DNA of 64,000 nt from Pseudoalteromonas ruthenica (GCF_008808095.1 NZ_CP023396.1:248001-312000); one strand, 5' to 3'; shown: positions 36,651-46,633, counted from the stretch's first letter. Translations and numbers: made by a program. The notes: a model not told the origin generated them from the letters alone.

Positions 36651-37865
36651 GTGGCACTGTTAGTTCAAAAGTTTGGCGGCACCTCGGTAGGCTCGATTGA
36701 GCGTATTGAGGCCGTCGCCGATATCATTATTCGCCAACGTCAGCAGGGCCACCACATTGTGGCTGTGGTGTCAGCAATGTCAGGCGAAACCAATCGATTA
36801 TTAGCGTTAGCTGAGCAAGTTGATAGCTCCCCCAGTCCTCGTGAACTTGATGCATTAGTCAGTACCGGAGAGCAAGTAAGTGCCAGTCTTCTAGCGATGG
36901 CACTGATCCGCCGAGGCTACCCCGCCATCAGCCTGTTGGGCGATCAACTGGGTATTCGCACCGACAACCTCTTTACCAAAGCACGTATCAATGACATCAA
37001 CAGTGCCCGCTTACGTCAAGAAATTGAACATGGTCGCATTGTTATCGCAGCAGGGTTTCAAGGCCGTGATTTGGAGGGAAATATTACCACTCTGGGGCGC
37101 GGCGGTAGCGACACTTCGGCAGTGGCCATTGCCGCTGCGATAAATGCTCAAGAATGTCAGATCTATACCGACGTTGACGGCGTATATACGACTGATCCTC
37201 GTATCGAACCTGGGGCATGGAAGCTGTCGAGCGTGTCAGTGCAGGTCATGCTAGAGATGGCTAGTTTAGGCGCGAAGGTATTGCATATTCGTGCAGTGGA
37301 AGCCGCTGCGCATTATAAAATGCCATTGCGGGTGTTATCTAGCTTTAGTGTTGGGGAAGGAACGCGCGTTGATTACGAGGATGAAGGTATGCAACAACAG
37401 ACTGTTTCGGGAATTGCCTCCAAGCGTGAGCAAGCGCTTATCTTTATAAATGACTGCTCAAACGATGGTTCTACTTTAGCAAATATAGTGGAACTCTTGG
37501 CTGAAAAAGGCATCGAAATAGACATGATTAACCAAGTTAATCAAAAAGTTGGAAAAGTAGACTATGCTATAAGTGTACCCAGCTTAGATTTGCAACAAGC
37601 AATGAGTTTATTGCAAGAAAGTGATGCTTTAAGCGGGGCCAAAATAGATAGTCGTGACGACCTCGCCATGTTGTCTATAGTTGGCGCAGGGATAAAAACG
37701 AACACGCCAATTACGGGGCGATTTTTTCGCGTGTTAGCCGATGAAAATATAGATGTAGTCGTCGCTAGCTCAGGAGAAATAAAGCTTTCAGTTCTTATTG
37801 AACGAAAGTACTTGGAATTGGGCGTACGTGCATTACATGCGGCTTTTTTAACGGCAAGTGAATAA
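36651..37865 (+). CDS. lysC: Aspartate kinase, monofunctional
   Basis: 404 residues starting with GTG 36651. Kinase domain: VQKFGGTSVGS (about 5-15), VSTGEQVSASLL, TLGRGGSDTSAVAIAAAI (about 145-162), and two ACT domains at the C-terminus (about 265-400) that usually sense lysine or threonine. It makes aspartyl-phosphate for Lys, Met, Thr and diaminopimelate synthesis. alaS-lysC-csrA is the standard order in many gammaproteobacteria. The last third is A+T-richer than the start. Confidence 0.93.
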   Translation: MALLVQKFGGTSVGSIERIEAVADIIIRQRQQGHHIVAVVSAMSGETNRLLALAEQVDSSPSPRELDALVSTGEQVSASLLAMALIRRGYPAISLLGDQLGIRTDNLFTKARINDINSARLRQEIEHGRIVIAAGFQGRDLEGNITTLGRGGSDTSAVAIAAAINAQECQIYTDVDGVYTTDPRIEPGAWKLSSVSVQVMLEMASLGAKVLHIRAVEAAAHYKMPLRVLSSFSVGEGTRVDYEDEGMQQQTVSGIASKREQALIFINDCSNDGSTLANIVELLAEKGIEIDMINQVNQKVGKVDYAISVPSLDLQQAMSLLQESDALSGAKIDSRDDLAMLSIVGAGIKTNTPITGRFFRVLADENIDVVVASSGEIKLSVLIERKYLELGVRALHAAFLTASE

Positions 37866-37958
37866 TCGCTTTTAAGTTTTACTTACTTTTAGAGTGATTA
37901 TTCTTTAGAATGCCGGAGACGGAATTTTTTACTAATTTGGAACTATGGGAGCAAGCGA

Positions 37959-38150
37959 ATGCTAATTCTTACTCGTCGAGTTGGTGAAACCTTAATGATT
38001 GGTGATGAAGTCACAGTGACTGTTTTAGGCGTTAAGGGTAACCAAGTGCGTATCGGTGTGAATGCACCAAAGGATGTGTCTGTTCACCGCGAAGAGATTT
38101 ACATGCGAATCCAAGCCGAAAAATCGGACTCAAATCCGGGCAACGCATAA
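37959..38150 (+). CDS. csrA: Carbon storage regulator CsrA
   Basis: A 63-residue RNA-binding dimer. [20 protein letters not shown] and [16 protein letters not shown] hold the two RNA-contacting edges (conserved Arg6 and R44-type segment). It binds GGA motifs in target mRNAs to alter translation. A GGGAG site lies eight bases before the ATG and a terminator follows. Confidence 0.97.
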   Translation: MLILTRRVGETLMIGDEVTVTVLGVKGNQVRIGVNAPKDVSVHREEIYMRIQAEKSDSNPGNA

Positions 38151-38166
38151 ATAAACGAATTCATAC

Positions 38167-38193
38167 AAGCCACTATCAAGTGGCTTTATTTTT
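38167..38193 (+). terminator. Terminator after csrA
   Basis: Stem AAGCCACT / AGTGGCTT with an ATCA loop and a T-rich tail. It overlaps the 3' end of the convergent YcxB-like gene. Confidence 0.85.
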
Positions 38194-38649
38194 ATCAAAG
38201 ATAAATGCAATCACTTCCTCATTGAGCACTCGTGCGGGAAAATAGTGCCTAGCTCCTTTATCGGTGACAATAATTATTCCCTTCTGCGTACTCAATACCT
38301 CTTTAATTTGTGGCCATGAGTATTGCTTCTTATGGGCATTAATCTCGGTACTAATTCCTTGCTCATCAACCCGTAGCGTCACTTCATTTCCAGCAGCTCT
38401 TGTTAATCGCTGTCGTGCCACCCACCAAGGTTGCTGATATTTGTAGGCAACCACTTCTAAAATAGCTAAAGCAAACAAAAAATAACCAAGGTAGTTATTT
38501 TGCAACTTAAACATGCTAAAAAGAGCAAGTCCTACGAGTAAGAGCACCAGTGGATATTTGAGTTGGCGGCGATGGCTGAAGGGCAAAGACTGCTCAAAGC
38601 TTTCGTGGTAGTAGTCTTTATCTAAAATATAGCTAGTGTGGTAATTCAT
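38176..38649 (-). CDS. YcxB-like membrane protein
   Basis: A 157-residue protein with two hydrophobic segments (about 32-48 and 52-68) and a cytoplasmic C-terminal domain with ISTEINAHKKQYSWPQIKEVLSTQKGIIIVTDKGARHYFPARVL, the YcxB pattern. Function unknown. It diverges from the metallophosphoesterase-like gene, with about 40 bases between starts. Confidence 0.75.
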   Translation of the reverse strand: MNYHTSYILDKDYYHESFEQSLPFSHRRQLKYPLVLLLVGLALFSMFKLQNNYLGYFLFALAILEVVAYKYQQPWWVARQRLTRAAGNEVTLRVDEQGISTEINAHKKQYSWPQIKEVLSTQKGIIIVTDKGARHYFPARVLNEEVIAFIFDKNKAT

Positions 38650-38688
38650 AGTACTCGTTATACGAACTTGATTAATATAGAGGCAGGT

Positions 38689-39630
38689 ATGCGCGCGATT
38701 TTTATGGCATTAACGGCCGCGCTTTTCAGCGCTACGGTTGGCGCCCAACACCAATTTTTGGTCTTTGGCGATATGCCATATTCCCCTATCGATGAAGCGC
38801 TGCTCACCCCACCTGCAGGGCCATTATATCAAGGCGTGCGGCAAACCCCACATCATTTTATTGTCCACGTCGGTGATATTAAGGCTGGAGCTGTCGCTTG
38901 TACCGATCATGTTCTGCGCGGCAACTACCAGCTGTTATCTAATCTTAGTGAGCGGCCCTTTGTCTACACACCGGGTGACAATGATTGGACCGACTGCGAT
39001 AGGAAAGGGCTTAGCACACGCTATGATGAGCTAGAGAGGCTAAGCTTTATACGGAAAGAATTCGCTGTTCATACAGTCGCCTTGCACGATTATGAACGCC
39101 AGCCTGAGCTGCCCGAAAACCAGGCTTGGCGTATAGAGCAAGTGCAGTACCTAACTGTGCATGTGGTAGGTACCAATAATGGTCGTGCGCAAATTCTTAA
39201 GTCTGATAAAAAACAAGCGCTGCAGGCTGTTAAAAAGCGAGATCAGCATAATATTCAATGGCTAAAACGCCATGCTGATAAAGACCTAACCGCCATGGTT
39301 GTCTTTTTTCAAGCGGATATCTTTCGCTCAAGTAGCGATCAGGGAGTGTGCAGTGACAATAACCGAAAATGTGATGGCTTTGCTGTCTATCGTCAGTACT
39401 TAGATAAGCTCGCTCAACACAGTGATTATCCTATTTTAGTGGTGCATGGCGATACCAGTGAATTTTGTTTTTCACAGCGTCAGTCGCAGCTTTGGCATCT
39501 TAATGCACCTGGCGATTTTCAGGTTTTAGATATTGCTCATGTAACCGTTAATGTAGATTCAGCACAGCCTTTTCAGGTGTCCCCCTTGTTGACAACTAGC
39601 GCTATTCCTCGCTGTGAAGATGACGGTTAG
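38689..39630 (+). CDS. Exported metallophosphoesterase-like protein
   Basis: 313 residues from ATG 38689 (after GAGGCAGG), with a signal peptide cleaved after VGA (about residue 19). The calcineurin-type order is partly visible: FGDMPYSP (about 25-32), HVGDIKAG (about 62-69) and YTPGDNDWTDC (about 96-106). The expected downstream GNH/H-type motifs are partly replaced (VVHGDTSEF). A phosphatase or related hydrolase is likely, substrate unknown. Confidence 0.7.
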   Translation: MRAIFMALTAALFSATVGAQHQFLVFGDMPYSPIDEALLTPPAGPLYQGVRQTPHHFIVHVGDIKAGAVACTDHVLRGNYQLLSNLSERPFVYTPGDNDWTDCDRKGLSTRYDELERLSFIRKEFAVHTVALHDYERQPELPENQAWRIEQVQYLTVHVVGTNNGRAQILKSDKKQALQAVKKRDQHNIQWLKRHADKDLTAMVVFFQADIFRSSSDQGVCSDNNRKCDGFAVYRQYLDKLAQHSDYPILVVHGDTSEFCFSQRQSQLWHLNAPGDFQVLDIAHVTVNVDSAQPFQVSPLLTTSAIPRCEDDG

Positions 39631-39649
39631 CTACTGCGGCAGGTAAGCA

Positions 39650-39681
39650 TAAAAAAGCCGCGCTAGGCGCGGCTTTTGTTA
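39650..39681. terminator. Bidirectional terminator between convergent genes
   Basis: A perfect 11-base stem AAAAGCCGCGC / GCGCGGCTTTT with a TAG loop, flanked by A on the left and T on the right. It can serve both the gene ending at 39630 and the TonB receptor gene ending at 39692. Confidence 0.88.
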
Positions 39682-39691
39682 ACACTGCGAA

Positions 39692-42640
39692 TTAGAACTG
39701 GAACCTTAAGCCCAGTTTAAATTTGCGACCAAGTACGTCATAGTTACTTGGGAACGTGTTACCCGAGTTAGAGCTGGTATCACCTGCCTCATTGCCCACA
39801 ACCGGTGGATCTTTCTCGAACAGGTTATCTATACCTAAACTTGCGGTGATATTATCGGTAAGGTGATAATTGGCATACAAGTCAAAGTAATCGTAGGAAT
39901 CGATACTTCTAAACTCTGGGAAGTAATCGTCGGCAACGACTGGCTCTGCGTCAATGCCGTCAATGTGACGCCATTGCAATGACAGGGTAAAGTCGTCCAT
40001 CGCCCACGTAGTACGTTGCACCCAGCGCATCTCTGCGAGGGGATCACAGCTGGCACTGTAATACCCTTTACAGTCGATAATTCGCGCTGTATCAGAGCTT
40101 TGCGATTCTTGAGTTAGATACTTGTTGATGGTTCCTGAGAACTGCAGCTCACCCATGTCCTCAAGTGGCACGAAGAAATTGAAGCCCAGTTCAACCCCCT
40201 CAGCGGTCAAGTTCTTGAGGTTGGTAGTGAATTGTTCAATCCCGGCACCAGCGACGGTTAAATCGCCACCCACACGTTGTATTTTGGCACACTCTTGTGC
40301 ATCACCTAACTTGTAACAGGCATCGAGGATTTCTTGTGCTGAAAACTCGCCGATGATGTCATCAATATCAATATCATAGTAATCTAAACTGATAGTGAAG
40401 TTTTGCAAGGTATCGAACTCTGGAGTCCAAACAATACCTGCTGTAAAGGTGCTTGCTTCTTCAGCGTCAGGTGGATTAAGTGGATCGCTTCCGGAGATCA
40501 CTTGCACTTGACCTGATATCACATCTTGCACGTTACCCACTTGCGCATCGGTCATGCCAGTGGAAATACATAGTTGGCGCAGTTCAGCACTGATGTTACC
40601 GGCGTTGGCAACCGAGCAAGGGTCGCTAGTCGCGTTATCAAGGCCAGTTACCACAGGAGAGGCGATTTCACCCACATTCGGAGCTCGCGTCGCTTGCTGT
40701 TGCATAACACGTACTAATACGCTGCTAACTGGGCGCCAGTTGAAACCAAGCTTCCAGGTTTCATTAGAGCCCACGGTATCGTAGTCTGCCCAACGGAAAC
40801 CAAACTCCACATCAAGCGTATCAGCAAATGCCATACCGTCTAAGACTGGCAAGTACCCTTCCATGAACAGCTCATCAACACTGAAGCCACCTTCAATAGG
40901 CAACTGGTTACCTCCAGCACCGCCCTGACAGCTCGCTGGTGCAAGTTTCAAACATTCATCAGGCTCAAATAAGCCTTTTTCTTTGCGGTACTCGTAACCA
41001 AAGCTCATTGATAGTGGTGCGCCGGCGCCCGGCACTTCAATAAACTCAATCGGACCATTGATGGTCGCAGTTGCGATACGCTGGCTGTACTTTTGCTGCT
41101 GTAATGCAATAGCTGTAGCATAACCGGCCATTTCATCGGTAATGGTGCCAAAGCCACCAAACAGGTTGATGGGTACGCACGTTGGGTCGCCGTTTAAGCA
41201 GGTGACACCGTCTTCGGTTTCAAGGGCATTTTGGATGTTAGTTAGGTTGGTGTAGCCACCGCGTACGGTGGTACGGTTGGACTCACCATATTGGAAACTA
41301 ACATCATACTCCCAGTCGTCAAACACATAACCTTTCACGCCAGTGACAAACTGGAACAACGAGGTGTCATAGCGCTCTGTACGGGGGCCGAGTTCGAGTG
41401 TACGCCGACGTAACTGCACAGTTAAATAGTCCTCAGAGTCGACGACGCCATTGCCGTTGACATCATTCCAGTTACTGTCACTTAAGAGACCATCAGCGAG
41501 CGCGTTGTTGCCCGTATCAATCATAAATTGCTGTGCTTGATCGCCAATTAACGGGTTAAATAGTGGCAATTCGAAACTAGCACCAAATGTGCCTGATGGC
41601 GCAACCTGTGTATCTACCGAGATCGAGCTGTAAGTGAGTGATGAATAAACTTCATGATCGTCGGTGAGGTTGTAACGAGCGAGAGCCGTACCAGAGTAGC
41701 GCTCGGACGGTGTCTGATAGAAGTTGTAGGGGTTGAAGTTGAACACGCTACAGGTATCGGCAGCAAGTGTGCCATCATTTCTAAATTGGCCTGCGGTACC
41801 CGCTCCGACAATACCAAAGCGTGTGGGCATGGCCGTTGTAGAACCACCACTTTCTACTGAGTTAGGGGCCTCACACTCAGAGGGCGCTGGAACGGGCGGT
41901 TGACCATTTAGGAATTGCTCATAGTTAGCGCCTGATGCGGTTTCGATACCAAGTAAACCCAACGGACGATCGCCAAGGAGCACTTGGTCACGCTTCATCC
42001 AGTCCAATGAGAGTACGACGTTACCTCTGTCGTCAGCGAGGTTAGAACCGATGGTAAGCGATATATTACTTTTATCGCCGTCACTTTCGTCTGTTTGCTG
42101 GTGCGAGGTGTCTAAGGCTATCCCTTCAAAATTATCTTTAAGGACAAAGTTAACCGCCCCAGCAATGGCATCAGAGCCATAAACGGCCGAAGCACCACCA
42201 GTAACTACATCGATGCGCTCTACCAGTGCCGAAGGGATCACTGAGGTATCTACCGAACCGTTGTAGTTATATGGGATCATTCGCCGGCCATTAACCAGTA
42301 TCAATGAACGCTGAGAACCCAAGCCTCTTAAGTTGACCGTTGCTGCACCGCCAGAGCCGTTGTTCACGTTACTGCCGTCACCGGGAATAGTGGATGGTAA
42401 AGTACGTAGAATTTGCTCTACTTCAGGTTCTTGTTGGAAGCGCAGCTCTTTCTCGCCAATGGACGTGATGGGGCTGGCTGAGACAGCGCCAGGCTGGCGA
42501 ATACGACTACCAGTGATGGCAATGACCTCGATATCCTTGGCTTCTTCATCCCCCGCAGCGAGTGCTTGAGGCATAACGAATGAAGAAATACCTACGCCGA
42601 GCGCTACTTGTAGCGACAGCGCCAGTTTAGATTTTAACAT
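39692..42640 (-). CDS. Large TonB-dependent receptor
   Basis: A 982-residue outer membrane receptor with signal peptide (cleaved near ALAAG, residue 29). The plug has EVIAITGSRIRQPGAV (TonB-box region), PEVEQILRTLPSTIPGDGSNVNNGSGGAATVNLRGLGSQRSLILVNGRRM in part, and ALVERIDVVTGGASAVYGSDAIAGAVNFVLKDNFEGI, all typical of the oligopeptide/carbohydrate-type receptors common in Alteromonadales. The C-terminal strand ends KLGLRFQF. Large Cys-containing extracellular loops occur around residues 250-300 and 670-700. The substrate is not clear; its upstream region suggests control by a pyruvate-type regulator. Confidence 0.92.
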   Translation of the reverse strand: MLKSKLALSLQVALGVGISSFVMPQALAAGDEEAKDIEVIAITGSRIRQPGAVSASPITSIGEKELRFQQEPEVEQILRTLPSTIPGDGSNVNNGSGGAATVNLRGLGSQRSLILVNGRRMIPYNYNGSVDTSVIPSALVERIDVVTGGASAVYGSDAIAGAVNFVLKDNFEGIALDTSHQQTDESDGDKSNISLTIGSNLADDRGNVVLSLDWMKRDQVLLGDRPLGLLGIETASGANYEQFLNGQPPVPAPSECEAPNSVESGGSTTAMPTRFGIVGAGTAGQFRNDGTLAADTCSVFNFNPYNFYQTPSERYSGTALARYNLTDDHEVYSSLTYSSISVDTQVAPSGTFGASFELPLFNPLIGDQAQQFMIDTGNNALADGLLSDSNWNDVNGNGVVDSEDYLTVQLRRRTLELGPRTERYDTSLFQFVTGVKGYVFDDWEYDVSFQYGESNRTTVRGGYTNLTNIQNALETEDGVTCLNGDPTCVPINLFGGFGTITDEMAGYATAIALQQQKYSQRIATATINGPIEFIEVPGAGAPLSMSFGYEYRKEKGLFEPDECLKLAPASCQGGAGGNQLPIEGGFSVDELFMEGYLPVLDGMAFADTLDVEFGFRWADYDTVGSNETWKLGFNWRPVSSVLVRVMQQQATRAPNVGEIASPVVTGLDNATSDPCSVANAGNISAELRQLCISTGMTDAQVGNVQDVISGQVQVISGSDPLNPPDAEEASTFTAGIVWTPEFDTLQNFTISLDYYDIDIDDIIGEFSAQEILDACYKLGDAQECAKIQRVGGDLTVAGAGIEQFTTNLKNLTAEGVELGFNFFVPLEDMGELQFSGTINKYLTQESQSSDTARIIDCKGYYSASCDPLAEMRWVQRTTWAMDDFTLSLQWRHIDGIDAEPVVADDYFPEFRSIDSYDYFDLYANYHLTDNITASLGIDNLFEKDPPVVGNEAGDTSSNSGNTFPSNYDVLGRKFKLGLRFQF

Positions 42641-42656
42641 TGTTTTTCTCCCTAGT

Positions 42657-42673
42657 TATTAGTACGACTAATA
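42657..42673. promoter_or_regulatory. Palindrome in the leader of the large TonB receptor gene
   Basis: TATTAGT-ACG-ACTAATA, perfect 7-base arms, starting 17 bases before the receptor ATG on the minus strand. Size and symmetry fit a repressor operator or a small RNA hairpin; the regulator is unknown. Confidence 0.5.
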
Positions 42674-42805
42674 CTTCAGGGCCAATCAAACTGCGGTTGT
42701 TCCTATTTAGCGTCATAAGCTTAGTCCGATTTGTTCAAACCTGCCAATGACTTAGAGTCAAAAAATAGAGCAAAAACCCTCAACGTAAACAATGTTAAAT
42801 CAATC

Positions 42806-42818
42806 TTGGTATGACCAA
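42806..42818. promoter_or_regulatory. PdhR-like palindrome 1
   Basis: TTGGTATGACCAA followed by TT. Its form TTGGT-N3-ACCAA matches the E. coli PdhR consensus ATTGGTNNNACCAAT (a FadR-branch GntR regulator), including the ATG spacer seen in known PdhR sites. Confidence 0.65.
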
Positions 42819-42980
42819 TTATCTCTTTTCAGGTTCTCAACATCATTTATGGCTAATGAAGATAATTTTTTCTCGTATAGATTTTATTTATATCCGCTAT
42901 TTTTATTATCTATAAAGCTAAAATAACGGCATTGTTGGCGGTTTTTAAGTCTCCTTCCAAGAATTTCTAGGTTATAAATA

Positions 42981-42993
42981 TTGGTATTACCAA
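42981..42993. promoter_or_regulatory. PdhR-like palindrome 2
   Basis: TTGGTATTACCAA inside ATATTGGTATTACCAATT, 89 bases before the oadG start and 175 bases from the first copy. With flanking bases it fits the PdhR-type ATTGGT-N3-ACCAAT completely. Confidence 0.7.
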
Positions 42994-43081
42994 TTTACAC
43001 TTATGTAGACATTCTCTTTTTTTTTGATATGGTGTTGGTTAAATATCAATAAAAAGTAACTAAATTTGCACTGGGGTGAGC

Positions 43082-43324
43082 ATGGATATTACAGCATTGT
43101 TAATTGAAGCCGCTTGGCTTATGGCGACCGGTATGGTGGTGGTCTTTGTATTTCTACTCATATTGATAGGCGCTTTACGCCTAATGTCATATATCTTTGC
43201 CGATACAGAACAAGCACAAGCCAATCAACAAGCTAGCGCCACTACCACGCATCACAGTAAGCGCCCTTCAAAGGCGCATATTGCAGCTATTGCTGCGGCT
43301 GTGCATCAGTATAAGAAGCAATAA
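43082..43324 (+). CDS. oadG: Oxaloacetate decarboxylase, gamma subunit
   Basis: 80 residues from ATG 43082 (after GGGGTGAG). One N-terminal membrane helix (about 10-35, AAWLMATGMVVVFVFLLILIG), then a polar tail rich in Gln, Ala, His and Thr, ending AIAAAVHQYKKQ. The tail His residues are typical of the zinc-binding gamma subunit. It anchors the alpha subunit to the membrane-embedded beta subunit. Order oadG-oadA-oadB on one strand. Confidence 0.9.
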   Translation: MDITALLIEAAWLMATGMVVVFVFLLILIGALRLMSYIFADTEQAQANQQASATTTHHSKRPSKAHIAAIAAAVHQYKKQ

Positions 43325-43336
43325 TAAGGGTCAATT

Positions 43337-45118
43337 ATGTCTAAATTAAAGCTTACCGAATTAGTACTGCGAGACGCGCATCAATCTTTATTGGCAACAC
43401 GCATGCGCTTAGAGGATATGCTCCCGATCGCTGATAAGCTTGATCAGGTTGGGTTTTGGTCAATGGAGTCATGGGGTGGGGCCACCTTTGACTCCTGTAT
43501 CCGTTATTTAGGTGAAGACCCTTGGCATCGTATCCGCGCCCTGAAAGCGGCGATGCCTAATACTAAACAGCAAATGCTACTGCGTGGTCAGAACTTACTC
43601 GGTTATCGTCATTACAGTGACGATGTCGTGACTAAGTTTGTCGAGCGCGCTCACGCCAACGGCGTTGATGTGTTTCGTATCTTTGATGCGATGAATGATG
43701 TGCGTAATTTAGAGACGGCAATCAAAGCCGCTGTAAATATTGGCGCCCATGCACAAGGCACTATCTCTTACACCGTTTCACCGGTCCACACGCTGGATAT
43801 GTGGTTAGATCAGGCCAAGCGCCTAGAAGATATGGGTTGTCATTCTATTTGCATTAAAGATATGGCAGGGCTGTTAAAGCCCTATGATGCCGATAAATTG
43901 ATCCGTGGCTTAAAGGAAACCGTGTCTTTACCCATTGCTATGCAATGCCATGCGACCACAGGACTAAGCACTGCAACCTATCAAAAGGCCATTGATGCAG
44001 GCATTGATATGCTTGATACGGCAGTTTCTAGTATGAGTCAAACCTATGGTCACAGTGCCACCGAGACCGTGGTTGCTATTGTAGAGGATACCCCGCGTGA
44101 TACCGGTTTGGACCAAACGTTACTCGAGGAAATTGCGGCTTATTTTAGGGAAGTACGTAAGAAGTATGCGCAATTTGAAGGTAGCTTGAAAGGCGTTGAT
44201 GGCCGCATCCTATTAGCGCAAGTGCCCGGTGGCATGCTCACAAATATGGAAAACCAGTTAAAAGAGCAAAACGCAGGCGATAAGTTAGACGAGGTACTCA
44301 AAGAAATCCCCAAAGTCCGCAAAGACTTAGGTTACTTACCTTTGGTCACCCCCACCTCACAAATTGTTGGCACTCAGGCCGTGTTGAATGTGCTTACCGG
44401 TGAGCGCTACAAATCTATTACTAAGGAAACCGCAGGCGTTCTTAAAGGTGAGTATGGAGCAACACCCGCACCGGTAGATAGCCAATTGCAACAGCGTGTT
44501 TTAGAAGGTGCAGAGGCAATTAGTTGCCGTCCTGCCGACCTCATTGAGCCTGAGCTAGACAAGCTGAAGGAGGAACTAGATGCTCATGCGAAAGAGCAGA
44601 ACCTCGAGTTAGCAGACGAGGTGGTTGATGACGTTTTAACCTATGCACTATTCCCGCAAATCGGTTTAAAGTTCTTAGCGAATCGAAATAACCCTGATGC
44701 TTTCGAACCAGCGCCTAGCGCCGAGCCGGAGCAGCCAAAGGCTGTGGCAAAGGCGGCACCGACAAAGCAAGGGCCAGAGCGTTATAGCATTAGTGTCGAT
44801 GGTCAGGCCTATGATGTTGTCGTCGCCCCCGGTGGTGAGTTGGAGAGTGTGCGTGCTGTTGAGGGTGAAGGTGAAAACCCACCGCAGTCGGCTGCGATTA
44901 GTGGCGGGGAAACACTGAATGCACCGCTAACGGGCAACGTTTTCAAGGTTTTAGTCAAACCTGGTCAGCACGTGAGTGAAGGTGATGTGGTTATGATCAT
45001 GGAAGCGATGAAGATGGAAACTGAAGTGCGCGCATTGCACGGCGGTGAGGTCAGTGATGTGTTAGTGCGTGAAGGTGACTCCGTGAGCGCTGGCGATGCC
45101 TTAATTGCATTGGTTTAG
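43337..45118 (+). CDS. oadA: Oxaloacetate decarboxylase, alpha subunit
   Basis: 593 residues. Carboxyltransferase domain (about 4-270) with [18 protein letters not shown], the metal-site CHATTGLS, then the PYC_OADA domain (about 290-450), a Pro/Ala linker, and a biotinyl domain at the C-terminus with MEAMKMETE (biotin Lys559). It moves the oxaloacetate carboxyl group to biotin for the Na+-pumping beta subunit. Confidence 0.96.
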   Translation: MSKLKLTELVLRDAHQSLLATRMRLEDMLPIADKLDQVGFWSMESWGGATFDSCIRYLGEDPWHRIRALKAAMPNTKQQMLLRGQNLLGYRHYSDDVVTKFVERAHANGVDVFRIFDAMNDVRNLETAIKAAVNIGAHAQGTISYTVSPVHTLDMWLDQAKRLEDMGCHSICIKDMAGLLKPYDADKLIRGLKETVSLPIAMQCHATTGLSTATYQKAIDAGIDMLDTAVSSMSQTYGHSATETVVAIVEDTPRDTGLDQTLLEEIAAYFREVRKKYAQFEGSLKGVDGRILLAQVPGGMLTNMENQLKEQNAGDKLDEVLKEIPKVRKDLGYLPLVTPTSQIVGTQAVLNVLTGERYKSITKETAGVLKGEYGATPAPVDSQLQQRVLEGAEAISCRPADLIEPELDKLKEELDAHAKEQNLELADEVVDDVLTYALFPQIGLKFLANRNNPDAFEPAPSAEPEQPKAVAKAAPTKQGPERYSISVDGQAYDVVVAPGGELESVRAVEGEGENPPQSAAISGGETLNAPLTGNVFKVLVKPGQHVSEGDVVMIMEAMKMETEVRALHGGEVSDVLVREGDSVSAGDALIALV

Positions 45119-45126
45119 GAGGGGGT

Positions 45127-46257
45127 ATGGAAGGAGTATTAAATCTCTGGCATGCCACCGGCATTGCCAACTTTTCCGTCGCTCAACTGGTGATGATCTT
45201 AGTCGGTTGTGGGCTGTTATATTTGGCGATAGCGCGTAATTTTGAGCCATTACTATTGGTGCCAATTGGCTTCGGGGCAATATTAACAAATATCCCCGTG
45301 GCTGGTATGGCAGACCCTGGTGGCATTCTGTATTACGTGTATTACATAGGCATTGACTCCGGCGTCTTTCCGCTGCTTATCTTTATGGGGGTGGGGGCAC
45401 TTACCGACTTTAGCGCGTTGATCGCGAACCCGCGAATGCTACTTCTGGGCGCTGCGGCGCAATTTGGTATTTTTGCGACCTTGTTTGGTGCTATTGCTTT
45501 GAACTTTGTGCCGGGCTTTGAATTCACACTCAAAGATGCATCTGCTATCGCCATCATTGGCGGTGCCGATGGCCCGACTGCTATTTTCTTAGCCTCTAAA
45601 TTAGCCCCGGACTTGCTCGGTGCTATCGCAGTGGCGGCGTATTCTTATATGGCATTAGTGCCCATTATCCAGCCACCCATCATGCGAGCATTAACCTCCG
45701 AGCAAGAGCGTAAAATTGAGATGCCGCAGTTACGAGCGGTTTCAAAAAAGGAAAAAATTATTTTTCCACTTATGGTTCTGGCGTTAACTGCGATGTTTTT
45801 ACCGGCAGCAACGCCGTTGGTGGGAATGTTCTGTTTGGGCAACTTAATGCGTGAGTCAGGTGTCGTCGATAGGCTCAGTAGCACAGCGCAGAATGAGCTG
45901 ATCAATATAACGACTATTTTCCTTGGCCTAGCAGTGGGCTCAAAGCTAGCTGCTGAGCAATTTCTGACGGTGGAAACCATTGGTATTCTAGCGTTAGGAG
46001 CCTTGGCATTTTCTATTGGCACGGCGTCAGGTGTATTCATGGCAAAAGGGCTGAATAGATTATCGTCATCACCCATTAACCCCTTAGTAGGGGCAGCCGG
46101 TGTATCTGCTGTGCCTATGGCTGCTCGCGTGGTCAATAAGGTTGGCTTGGAAAACAACCCACATAACTTTTTATTGATGCATGCCATGGGGCCAAACGTT
46201 GCTGGCGTTCTTGGTAGCGCTGTGGCTGCAGGTATTTTACTGGCTTTGGTGGGCTAA
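45127..46257 (+). CDS. oadB: Oxaloacetate decarboxylase, beta subunit
   Basis: A 376-residue polytopic membrane protein with about ten helices. [40 protein letters not shown] (about 140-180) holds the conserved Asp of the sodium/carboxybiotin site, and [16 protein letters not shown] and [18 protein letters not shown] follow. It decarboxylates carboxybiotin and exports Na+. Completes the oadGAB set. Confidence 0.95.
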   Translation: MEGVLNLWHATGIANFSVAQLVMILVGCGLLYLAIARNFEPLLLVPIGFGAILTNIPVAGMADPGGILYYVYYIGIDSGVFPLLIFMGVGALTDFSALIANPRMLLLGAAAQFGIFATLFGAIALNFVPGFEFTLKDASAIAIIGGADGPTAIFLASKLAPDLLGAIAVAAYSYMALVPIIQPPIMRALTSEQERKIEMPQLRAVSKKEKIIFPLMVLALTAMFLPAATPLVGMFCLGNLMRESGVVDRLSSTAQNELINITTIFLGLAVGSKLAAEQFLTVETIGILALGALAFSIGTASGVFMAKGLNRLSSSPINPLVGAAGVSAVPMAARVVNKVGLENNPHNFLLMHAMGPNVAGVLGSAVAAGILLALVG

Positions 46258-46301
46258 CCTCTGCCGAGAAATTTATCTATTTAGGCACTTCCTAGCCATT
46301 T

Positions 46302-46338
46302 GCGCGTCCTATTCGAATTCGGTGGGGCGCGCTTTTTT
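46302..46338 (+). terminator. Terminator after oadB
   Basis: Stem GCGCGTCC / GGGCGCGC (one G-U pair) with a larger A+T-rich loop and a T-rich tail, about 45 bases after the oadB stop. Confidence 0.75.
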
Positions 46339-46456
46339 ATGGCTGAGGCCGGTTTCATAGTTTTGCGATTAAGTGTTATAAGTGCATGCTAGAGCATGAG
46401 TTGGGACTAACAAAGCAGTCCATGGCTAGCCATAACAGTCAAAATAGGGAGCGGCT

Positions 46457-46633
46457 ATGAACGCTATTATCATCATCATTGTATTATTTGTTTCGCTGGC
46501 TATTTTGGTGCCGTTACTAGAACGCTACCAACATCAGTTAGGGCTCAATAAAATGATGCGCTTTCGCAAGTATATCTTGCCACTCGTTGGCATAAGCTTA
46601 GTGGTGCAATTGCTTTATATGTTATTTAGGTAA
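46457..46633 (+). CDS. Small two-helix membrane protein
   Basis: A 58-residue reading frame, short but with a clear start: AGGGAG at 46446-46451, six bases before ATG. The N-terminal helix is about residues 3-21 (starting NAIIIIIVLFVSLAILVPL) and the second about 40-57, separated by the charged loop ERYQHQLGLNKMMRFRK. It lies between the oadB terminator and a bidirectional terminator. I recognise no family. Confidence 0.6.
   Translation: MNAIIIIIVLFVSLAILVPLLERYQHQLGLNKMMRFRKYILPLVGISLVVQLLYMLFR

Larger units (their letters stand above)
42641..43081. other. Shared control region of the TonB receptor and oad genes
   Basis: About 440 A+T-rich bases without any gene-like frame. It holds a 7-3-7 palindrome at 42657-42673, a TTGGT-N3-ACCAA palindrome at 42806-42818 and another at 42981-42993. 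The transcription starts are not clear by eye. Confidence 0.7.
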
